Shown one piece after another: positions 1 through 5,468 of a stretch of DNA of 10,463 nucleotides. Source of the stretch: Bdellovibrio sp. (lineage in GTDB: Bacteria > Bdellovibrionota > Bdellovibrionia > Bdellovibrionales > Bdellovibrionaceae); assembly GCA_003176075.1 (NCBI GenBank), contig PSRN01000226.1:1-10463 (forward strand), in the 5' to 3' direction. Both the position numbers and the translations under genes were made by a program. Every line of letters begins with the position of its first letter. Position 1 is the stretch's first letter. Below the pieces are notes generated by a model. The model had not been told where the DNA came from. It did not search any database and was given only the letters and a program-made list of their open reading frames with translations.

Positions 1-170
1 GCGCTGGATTTGCTCTTTTGCCAAAGGATTTAGTGGCGCCGTTCATCGAGAAAAAGGCGCTGACCATCTTGAACGCGGGAAGATCGACGCAAATACCGTT
101 TGCATTAACTTGGTATCCGCGAAAAGAAATGCCGGACTACTTCAAAGCCCTGATCAAGGCGATCAAATAG
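1..170 (+). CDS. LysR-type transcriptional regulator, C-terminal fragment (partial)
   Basis: This is the 3' end of a gene that begins before the window. The first complete codon is at base 3, the TAG stop is at 168-170, and 55 residues are visible. The pattern AGFALLPKDLVAPFIEKKAL, then an IPFALTWYPR strand and a closing helix FKALIKAIK, matches the last part of the LysR substrate-binding domain. In that family a 'G.a.LP..lv' segment is followed by a strand and a terminal helix. Such proteins are cytoplasmic DNA-binding regulators that respond to a small co-inducer. The helix-turn-helix and most of the effector pocket lie outside the window, so neither target nor ligand can be inferred. The gene ends 16 bases from the stop codon of the convergent gene, and no clear terminator lies between them. 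Another periplasmic-binding-like protein tail is possible but fits less well. Confidence 0.65.
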   Translation, partial: AGFALLPKDLVAPFIEKKALTILNAGRSTQIPFALTWYPRKEMPDYFKALIKAIK

Positions 171-186
171 GTCGAAAATATCCGCC

Positions 187-3100
187 TTAATTCCCCCTCG
201 ACACTCGACTGCATTGCATGACCTCGGATGGTCCCTCGAGTGGTTTGGCAGCGGTGCGACCTGATCGATTCGCTATCCTCTCCAGGGCTCCAGCCAATTT
301 TTTCTTAAATTCAAGAGCATTGCTAAAACCACGCATTGCTTTTTCCTTTTCATCAAGCTGGTCGAACACAAAGACACTGCCCTGTTCGCTAAACCGTGCG
401 GCTTCGCCGGTATATAGCAAATACTCCACACCCTCTTTTTGGGCCAGGAGAGCCGCCTCTTTAACAACGCCGCGACCGCCAATGAGAACTAACACGGGCG
501 AAGCGCCGGATTTGGAAGCCTCGCTCAGGACGCCAACAGTATGAGCCGCCAATGGCGTCCAGTCGTCAGTTTGAATAATGGTGTATCCGCTCAATTGTGC
601 GAGTTCAGACAATTCCGGCTTCGCGATGGTGAGTGCGGAAACCTCCACGTCGTGCCGGTTTCTCAATTCTTCGTGTATTGGAGTTTCATACCCTATGGTC
701 GGCGCTTCAGGGCTAGTACCTCCCGTCAGCACCTTAGCTCCGGCAGGAATACTCCGTGCAATATCTTTCATTTCGCTAATTCCTTTTCCAGTATACTGCG
801 GCTCGATTCCGTTCAAGTTTGATCCCCCCATAAACGAAATCACTGTATGACCCGCCAGTGAGCGGATCAGTTCTTCCTCGCTCGGGAAACTGGGCGGTTT
901 CAGATTCGGATCCAACTTGAGTGCAGTCTCATAAAGCCGAAGAGCATGCTTTTTGAATAATCCAAGGGCCTCCTGGAGCAATGGAAATACTGTCGGAGGA
1001 CGAAGCACTTCCGGTTTCACTTCCTCGAGACTGAAAGTTGTGCTTAGATCCTCACCGTCCCCCTCCTGACGTATTGCCGCCACCCGCTCATCTGGGGTTC
1101 GGCCGACGAGAACATAACTTTTTCCATTTCTTTCAGCCAAAAATCCAGACTCGGGCAATGCTCGAGGATCTTTGAGATCTACAGTCAGGATGTTGGTGAA
1201 CGGAGTGCCGTTGGGTAATCTTCCCTCAATGGTTACGAATCCTTTCGACTGGCGAATGACCACTTCGGACCCGAAGGGGTTCCTCGGATTGCCCGTGCTG
1301 CCAGTCATGATTCGGATGGATCGGCGATTTAGATCTGGGAAAACCTGCACCAGGGCATGCGCCACAGTCACAGGTGAAAGCCCCTCAGCCGTCATCAATC
1401 CCGATCCAAGTGAGGTTGTCCTTTTGATCAGTCGCTGATTTAGAGGTGCCGCCGAGTTCAGAATGATACCGTCTTCGTCGCGCGTTATCAGACCGCTGAC
1501 TACGCTTTGACTCCCGTCTCTGTACTTTCCGGTAACATCTTGCCAGACCGAATTGCCAAAGTAAGGCATATAAAGCACAACAGGTTCTGCAGACCGAAGA
1601 GCTTCAGCCAAGGCCTGGGTCTCCCGCTGCTTGAGTCTGTTGAGACCGTCAATCCAAGACTCCAGGGAGCTCGCGTTGGGCTGACCTGGAACAACGAATG
1701 CATTGTGTTCAGTTTGTGGTCCGTGCACGGCCACCAGGCCCGTCTCCGGATCATAAATGCCCAGGGAGGATTTCTCAATGAATCGCCAGAGCAGTCCCGC
1801 ATATTTCTGGATTCGCGGGTCGGTGGTGTTCAACTCCTGAAATCCAAGTTTTGCATGGGACTCTGCGGGAGCCGCCACAAAAAGAAAAAATTCCGCTGCC
1901 TGGCCGTCACTCAACTTAAGGCTGCCCCCCGAGAGCGCAAGAACTTCTTCCTGAATCTTCTGCAGGAGGCCGAGTTGGCCCTGCTCTTTTAGTGAAAAGC
2001 GAATCCGCTGAGCTGGTGTATTCGGTCCGGCAAAGCGTTTCGCCGTTTCACGAAATAACGGAATAGGGCTAGAAGCCGATTTCTCAAGGTTCATTAGGAT
2101 GAGGTAGTCACCCAGGATGCGATAGATGAAAAGATCGCGCCTGCCCAATTCATATTGGGCTCGTTGGCCTAGATCTTCCGAGATTTGCAGTAAGGTGTCG
2201 GCCGACTCAAGCAAGTGGCCCCCATCTCCGACCAAATTACCCGAGTAGCGAATGCCCATGCGGTCAGGATCTGCCATCCTCCATTTCATTTCGGGGTCAT
2301 GGATCGCTTTCAGTGCTGGATGTTGCAGATAGGCATCCAAACAGCTCTTCGCGACCCGGCGATCCTTTGCTTTTTCAGCCTCAGAAATATTCCTAAAGGG
2401 CAAGAATTGTCTGAGTTTTTTGAGCATCTCACTTCGGTCCTTACCTTGCAGGTTCATCAAGTCAGCGACGCGATTGAACTCCTGCACGTTTATGGACCCC
2501 GCTTTCCCATCAAAAAGGCTTGAACTCATGATCTTTTCGTAAACGCCTTGCTGAACAGCCGCGCGCAGACGATCAGTTGTGGAAGTCAAGGCCGTCTCTT
2601 TTTCCAAGGATAACGTGATTCCAGCCACTCCCAAAAACTTTTCCACTTCCCAGGTGCTCGCCGCCACCCAAACATCATGGACGATGGGCGCCAAGGTTGA
2701 ATCCATGACTTGGGAAAAACCTTGTTTCAAGGCTCCCTCGGCATTTAGTTGTCCCAGCTGATTTACGATCACGTGATTAAAGTAGTGAGTCGCCAAAGCT
2801 CCGTTCATTTGGAAGTTGAGGTCCGGATGAAGGAGGGGGGAGGGTTGATTAATGTTCTGCTTTATCACTGGCTGGTCAGACGTTGAATCCACGAACGAGC
2901 CGGGGAACCTCAAACGAAAGTCATCGCTAAATGAGGCGGCATCAACTCCGGGAATTGCCTTGGGGCGTGGTTCGAGGCCTTTTTCCATTCGATAAGAGGG
3001 CAGCCAAGTGGTGTCGTGGAGAATTCGAGCGATGATTTCGATGGCATGACGATCCACTTCAGCCACGATCGAACCGTTTTGCGGCGAAGATCGAAAGTCA

Positions 3101-3321
3101 TGAATCCACTGAATCGCTGTGGCGTAATCTGGCGCGGTACGCATGATGAAAAGTCGTTCCTTGAAAAATTCCAACTGTCTCCGGCTTCCTTGCCAATCGC
3201 CGGTTAAAAAGTAAACTTGATCCTCGCCTCCCGCCGAACCGCCGTGAGATGTTTCTGCGAAAAACATCAGACCAAACATCAGTACGACGAGACATCTATG
3301 GATCACGCTCAAATTCGGCAT
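187..3321 (-). CDS. Exported 1044-residue protein with C-terminal SLOG/LOG-like Rossmann domain
   Basis: The reading frame extends upstream to an ATG at 3393, but the ATG at 3321 is preferred. It has an AAAGG ribosome site (3331-3335) nine bases upstream, and it places a typical signal peptide at the N-terminus: His/Arg, then the hydrophobic run CLVVLMFGLMFFA, with cleavage probably in AETSHGG. The cysteine in this segment is not in a lipobox. Residues about 30-480 look mostly helical and match no family I know. Residues about 580-720 are strand-rich, with segments such as VVLYMPYFG and FGSEVVIRQ. A proline-rich and helical linker follows (about 763-823). Residues about 825-985 carry three glycine signatures in the order seen in SLOG/LOG folds: VISFMGGSN, then VLTGGT (T866), then LIGGRGVVKEA (GGRG 948-951, E955). 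Known members bind nucleotides or related ligands, and most are cytoplasmic, so an exported copy is odd. It converges on the LysR-type gene. The function is unknown; the domain call is by motif only. Confidence 0.85.
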   Translation of the reverse strand: MPNLSVIHRCLVVLMFGLMFFAETSHGGSAGGEDQVYFLTGDWQGSRRQLEFFKERLFIMRTAPDYATAIQWIHDFRSSPQNGSIVAEVDRHAIEIIARILHDTTWLPSYRMEKGLEPRPKAIPGVDAASFSDDFRLRFPGSFVDSTSDQPVIKQNINQPSPLLHPDLNFQMNGALATHYFNHVIVNQLGQLNAEGALKQGFSQVMDSTLAPIVHDVWVAASTWEVEKFLGVAGITLSLEKETALTSTTDRLRAAVQQGVYEKIMSSSLFDGKAGSINVQEFNRVADLMNLQGKDRSEMLKKLRQFLPFRNISEAEKAKDRRVAKSCLDAYLQHPALKAIHDPEMKWRMADPDRMGIRYSGNLVGDGGHLLESADTLLQISEDLGQRAQYELGRRDLFIYRILGDYLILMNLEKSASSPIPLFRETAKRFAGPNTPAQRIRFSLKEQGQLGLLQKIQEEVLALSGGSLKLSDGQAAEFFLFVAAPAESHAKLGFQELNTTDPRIQKYAGLLWRFIEKSSLGIYDPETGLVAVHGPQTEHNAFVVPGQPNASSLESWIDGLNRLKQRETQALAEALRSAEPVVLYMPYFGNSVWQDVTGKYRDGSQSVVSGLITRDEDGIILNSAAPLNQRLIKRTTSLGSGLMTAEGLSPVTVAHALVQVFPDLNRRSIRIMTGSTGNPRNPFGSEVVIRQSKGFVTIEGRLPNGTPFTNILTVDLKDPRALPESGFLAERNGKSYVLVGRTPDERVAAIRQEGDGEDLSTTFSLEEVKPEVLRPPTVFPLLQEALGLFKKHALRLYETALKLDPNLKPPSFPSEEELIRSLAGHTVISFMGGSNLNGIEPQYTGKGISEMKDIARSIPAGAKVLTGGTSPEAPTIGYETPIHEELRNRHDVEVSALTIAKPELSELAQLSGYTIIQTDDWTPLAAHTVGVLSEASKSGASPVLVLIGGRGVVKEAALLAQKEGVEYLLYTGEAARFSEQGSVFVFDQLDEKEKAMRGFSNALEFKKKLAGALERIANRSGRTAAKPLEGPSEVMQCSRVSRGN

Positions 3322-3330
3322 CTTGATTCG

Positions 3331-3335
3331 CCTTT
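3331..3335 (-). promoter_or_regulatory. Ribosome binding site deciding the start of the 1044-residue protein
   Basis: On the minus strand AAAGG sits nine bases before the ATG at 3321. The upstream in-frame ATG at 3393 is preceded only by an A/T-rich stretch with no purine-rich Shine-Dalgarno match. It would also put a highly basic 24-residue extension before the signal peptide. Both points favour the internal start. Confidence 0.55.
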
Positions 3336-3460
3336 CTGCTCTTCTTTTTAAATTTGTTTTAAATTCTTTCGTCAACTTTTGCCAACGTCTCATTCAAAAA
3401 TGATTGAAAGCAAATATCCTAATTTTCATTCCAAAAAAAATCTCCCCGTGAGGCCCCGGT

Positions 3461-3488
3461 AAGTTATTATCAATTTTATTTTCGTCAA
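3461..3488 (-). promoter_or_regulatory. Candidate sigma-70-like promoter for the 1044-residue protein gene
   Basis: On the minus strand TTGACG (3483-3488) is followed after 16 bases by TAACTT (3461-3466), in an A/T-rich setting upstream of the gene at 3321. The -35 match is good and the -10 match is weak. A second TTGACG occurs at 3370-3375 with TTTAAA 17 bases downstream, so the real promoter could be either one. This is motif reading only. Confidence 0.3.
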
Positions 3489-3598
3489 CCAAGTTTTATG
3501 GGCTAGCTGCCTAATTTCATCAATAGGCATATAAATAAGCCACCTTCGATCCAGCGTGGTCAATCAGCAAGTGGGAGAAAAGTTTTCGTGCAATTTTG

Positions 3599-3634
3599 AA
3601 AAAAGTGCCAAAGCAAATTCAAGGCTGAGCTTGG
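3599..3634 (-). terminator. Possible weak intrinsic terminator after the 140-residue protein gene
   Basis: On the minus strand CCAAGC (3629-3634) can pair with GCTTTGG (3608-3614) through one bulged T, across a 14-base loop. A run of six T follows three bases later (3599-3604). It lies about 13 bases past the stop codon, where a terminator is expected. The stem is short and imperfect, so the call is tentative. Confidence 0.3.
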
Positions 3635-3646
3635 TTCATGCGGAGG

Positions 3647-4069
3647 CTATTTTGAGGGCGGGCAGTCGATAGGGTGATGAGGTTCCTGGCTGACCATGGA
3701 GCTTTGATCGATTTCCACCGTTGCATTCACTTCATAGCACTTGGCGTTCTCTGAGTAGATCACTGCAAATTTGGCAATGTAGACGCCCTCACTGTCAGTG
3801 CGCGAATCTCCTATTTGGATCTTTCTGATTTCCCTCCCACTGGTTTTGATATCGCTGAATAGGTCGAAGCAGGCCTCAAAAGATTCCAGCATCTTGGGGT
3901 CACAATACTTAGTAACGTCCCCCAGGCTGACAGCTTGTGCCCCTTGGGGAGCTCGCTCGGCTGGATTTAATGCGTGGGCGGCGGAGCCGCCACGGGCTTG
4001 TTCCCCGTGCTCGCCCGCTTTCGCCGCTACTGCAAAAACGAAAATAATCAGTGCAATTCTCATTTTCAT
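3647..4069 (-). CDS. Small exported four-cysteine protein, unknown family
   Basis: The 140-residue product begins MKMRIALIIFVFAVAAKA, a short classical signal peptide with a likely signal peptidase I cut after AKA. This leaves about 122 mature residues in the periplasm or outside. The ATG at 4069 is chosen because AAGGGAA (4077-4083) lies seven bases upstream; the third codon is also ATG. The first 30 or so mature residues are Ala/Gly/Glu/His-rich and probably disordered. The remainder holds all four cysteines (YCDP, ACFD, KCYE, DCPP near the C-terminus), consistent with one or two disulfides in an oxidising compartment, and strand-like segments such as GVYIAKFAVIYS. I recognise no family. 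It lies downstream of the barrel gene on the same strand, but the 206-base gap makes tight co-transcription doubtful. Confidence 0.7.
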   Translation of the reverse strand: MKMRIALIIFVFAVAAKAGEHGEQARGGSAAHALNPAERAPQGAQAVSLGDVTKYCDPKMLESFEACFDLFSDIKTSGREIRKIQIGDSRTDSEGVYIAKFAVIYSENAKCYEVNATVEIDQSSMVSQEPHHPIDCPPSK

Positions 4070-4275
4070 CGACAGGTTCCCTTCGTATTGCGTCCTTCCC
4101 GGCTTCCGCCAGAGATTCCCTGCAACTCTTATGCTTAACCCAATGGAAATTCAGAACACCGGATCAGCGGCAAACTTCTGCTCACTGGGGTGGAACTTTT
4201 GTCCACGATGATCATTTTGAGACACGAGTTGACCGATCGATTTCAAGGGGATTTTCCCGTGTGATTTCAGCTTTT

Positions 4276-4959
4276 TTATTTCTTGAAAAGCTCTTTCACG
4301 AATCGTCCGAGGGGGACTCCCATATAATAGACAAAATTCACTGAATAACTGAGTTCGCTGTGAACACTGTCGGTGGGAAGACCCAGTTTATCGCCAGAGA
4401 CAGGGATATTGATGGAGGTGACGCCAAAACCCACTCCCAGGTGTCCGAGACGGAAATTGATGCCACCTGAAAAACTTGGCCCCGTGGCGGTGTATCGTTT
4501 GTAGAGTGACGTTGCGGATATCACATAGCTATTCACGTTCATCATTTGATAGGCGGCTTGAACATAAAGGGGTCCCAAGTCAATTTCGGCGCCGGGAGCC
4601 AGCGTGAATATCTGCAAGTCGTCGGCCTCACCCGCCGCGAGATTTTGGCCCGTGTAGGACATGACCCTCGATGACATAAAGACAGTTGATCGAAATGCGC
4701 CGGAGTCTAGAATATAAACATGAGTGGCCAGTTCAGAGCCAATTCCGGTGTAGCTGCGTTTCAATCCTGAAATAGACGTAAAATCCAAACTTCCTTTGGT
4801 GATTTGCACTCGAAAGTCAATCCCGCGGGCCGGCCGAGTTTGGGATTGGGATTGGCGTTGATCCGTGGTTTGCGCATGGAGGTCCACAGTCGCAAGAAAA
4901 GTTGCTGCAAAGAAAGAGGCCAGAATCTCCAGCCACAGCTTTATCGGCCCGATCATCAT
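4276..4959 (-). CDS. Probable outer-membrane beta-barrel protein
   Basis: The 227-residue product has an N-terminal signal peptide: a hydrophobic segment LEILASFFAATFLATV, then DLHAQ with a plausible cut after LHA. A short Gln/Ser-rich polar linker follows. The rest is a run of alternating hydrophobic/polar strands separated by Gly, Asn and Ser turns, for example ELATHVYIL, STVFMSSRVMSYTG, LYVQAAYQMM, GGINFRLGHLGVGFGVTSI and YSVNFVYYMGV. That is the usual look of a small eight-to-ten-strand porin-like or OmpW/OmpA-type barrel. The chain ends FVKELFKK rather than with the terminal Phe typical of many barrels, so the last strand may be the YSVNFVYY segment. The first two codons are both ATG (4957-4959 and 4954-4956), and the upstream ribosome site is weak. 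It is divergent from the giant lipoprotein gene. The substrate or partner is unknown. Confidence 0.65.
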   Translation of the reverse strand: MMIGPIKLWLEILASFFAATFLATVDLHAQTTDQRQSQSQTRPARGIDFRVQITKGSLDFTSISGLKRSYTGIGSELATHVYILDSGAFRSTVFMSSRVMSYTGQNLAAGEADDLQIFTLAPGAEIDLGPLYVQAAYQMMNVNSYVISATSLYKRYTATGPSFSGGINFRLGHLGVGFGVTSINIPVSGDKLGLPTDSVHSELSYSVNFVYYMGVPLGRFVKELFKK

Positions 4960-5007
4960 TGATCAGTCCGCAGTGTATTCGCCAACCCCACTGTTCCCCT
5001 GTTCCAG

Positions 5008-5016
5008 ATCATAGCA
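5008..5016 (-). promoter_or_regulatory. Candidate extended -10 promoter for the barrel protein gene
   Basis: The minus strand reads TGCTATGAT, which fits the extended -10 pattern TGnTATnnT. No good -35 box sits 17 bases upstream, as is common for extended -10 promoters. Transcription would start near 5001 and give a leader of about 40 bases before the ATG at 4959. This placement also argues against a separate gene in 4963-5175. Confidence 0.35.
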
Positions 5017-5147
5017 AAATAATACCAAGTATTTGCGCTCGAGTCTTTGAGACCAAAGTATAGGAGTTTCCGAAGGATCCGGCGTTGTCAGGGATTCGGA
5101 CCCAACCTTCGATCGGGAGGAGACACCCCGAAAGATCTGTCCATATT

Positions 5148-5252
5148 CAATCTTGTCGGAATGCGCAAAACGCATGCCGGAACAAGTTTATTTTAATCTG
5201 AAAACAAAAGTGCATTGCAAAGAAGCCTAAATTGCTCAATTCGACAAGATTG
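5148..5252. repeat. 11-base inverted repeat in the divergent intergenic region
   Basis: CAATCTTGTCG at 5148-5158 recurs as its exact reverse complement CGACAAGATTG at 5242-5252, 83 bases away. The left arm overlaps the 5' arm of the hairpin at 5152-5186. It could be a pair of regulator half-sites or a chance match. Confidence 0.35.
5152..5194 (+). terminator. Terminator-like hairpin with T-rich tail
   Basis: CTTGT (5152-5156) pairs with ACAAG (5182-5186), CGG (5157-5159) with CCG (5177-5179), and ATGCG (5161-5165) with CGCAT (5171-5175) around the loop CAAAA. One mismatch and a two-base bulge interrupt 13 paired positions. TTTATTTT follows on the plus strand, giving an intrinsic-terminator shape in that direction. 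No plus-strand gene ends upstream of it, so it may stop antisense transcription or insulate the lipoprotein gene. It could instead act as a leader hairpin on a minus-strand transcript. Confidence 0.4.
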
Positions 5253-5273
5253 GTAGCGAAGGAGGAAACAAGG

Positions 5274-5378
5274 ATGTTCCGCTTTCCGCCTTCCCAAATC
5301 AAAATGAGAAACGTCCTAAGAAGTAACAGAGAGTTAATGTGGTTGATACGCTCATTTGGATTCATTCAGACGGGCTAA
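5274..5378 (+). CDS. Possible 34-residue leader peptide with a strong ribosome site
   Basis: An ATG at 5274 follows a full AAGGAGG (5259-5265) after an eight-base spacer, the best ribosome site in the window. The frame encodes 34 residues and stops at TAA 5376-5378. The peptide starts MFRFPPSQIKMRN and ends FIQTG; it is basic, has no obvious signal peptide and matches nothing I know. It lies 73 bases before the TTG start of the giant lipoprotein, so it may be a translated leader on the same transcript. The strong ribosome site is the main support; a reading frame this short can occur by chance. Confidence 0.35.
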   Translation: MFRFPPSQIKMRNVLRSNRELMWLIRSFGFIQTG

Positions 5379-5402
5379 AGTTGGTCTTTTCAATTGCCGA
5401 TA

Positions 5403-5468
5403 ATGAAAAAGTTAAACGTTTCGCCAAACTCATGGACAAGGATGGTGATGTTTGCGACCGGCGGTTGA
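5403..5468 (+). CDS. Possible 21-residue upstream reading frame overlapping the lipoprotein start
   Basis: ATG at 5403 opens a frame of 21 codons, beginning MKKLNVSPNSW, which ends at TGA 5466-5468, inside the lipoprotein gene that starts at 5452 in another frame. No Shine-Dalgarno match precedes it. Translation through it would bring ribosomes across the weak TTG start, so coupling is conceivable. It may equally be meaningless. Confidence 0.2.
   Translation: MKKLNVSPNSWTRMVMFATGG
5438..5442 (+). promoter_or_regulatory. Ribosome binding site supporting the TTG start at 5452
   Basis: AAGGA lies nine bases before TTG 5452-5454. An in-frame TGA at 5446-5448 excludes any earlier start. The TTG is the only early candidate that gives a lipoprotein signal peptide of normal length (23 residues before Cys24), so this site fixes the start. 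Confidence 0.65.

Larger units (their letters stand above)
3322..3646. other. Intergenic region between the two minus-strand genes
   Basis: This 325-base, mostly A/T-rich stretch contains no convincing gene. Its left part must hold the promoter and leader of the 1044-residue protein gene, with two TTGACG boxes at 3370-3375 and 3483-3488. Its right end holds a possible terminator for the 140-residue protein gene. Nothing else was recognised. Confidence 0.6.
4960..5451. other. Divergent intergenic region between the barrel gene and the giant lipoprotein gene
   Basis: About 490 bases separate the two divergent starts. From left to right they hold a candidate minus-strand promoter (5008-5016), a terminator-like hairpin (5152-5186 with a T-rich tail), an 11-base inverted repeat (arms 5148-5158 and 5242-5252), a short palindrome AATTG-CT-CAATT (5230-5241), and two short plus-strand reading frames (5274-5378 and 5403-5468) ahead of the TTG start at 5452. 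No plus-strand promoter could be called with confidence. Confidence 0.6.

Noticed and set aside
171..211. Possible shared terminator between the convergent LysR-type and SLOG-like genes
   Set aside because: Only a five-base GTCGA/TCGAC pairing with a long loop and no T run is present.
3322..3393. N-terminal extension of the 1044-residue protein to the ATG at 3393
   Set aside because: There is no ribosome site at 3393, and the extension puts 24 mostly basic residues in front of a normal signal peptide.
4249..4260. GGGATTTTCCC inverted repeat downstream of the barrel gene
   Set aside because: The stem is three to four bases and no T run follows on the minus strand, so it does not look like a terminator.
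4963..5175. 70-residue minus-strand reading frame, in the same frame as the barrel gene and ending one codon before its ATG
   Set aside because: It has no ribosome site, its ATG lies in the stem of the hairpin at 5152-5186, its composition is not protein-like, and a candidate extended -10 promoter for the barrel gene falls inside it. It may be leader sequence.
5147..5365. 72-residue minus-strand reading frame
   Set aside because: It overlaps the hairpin and the plus-strand leader frame, has no ribosome site and resembles no protein.
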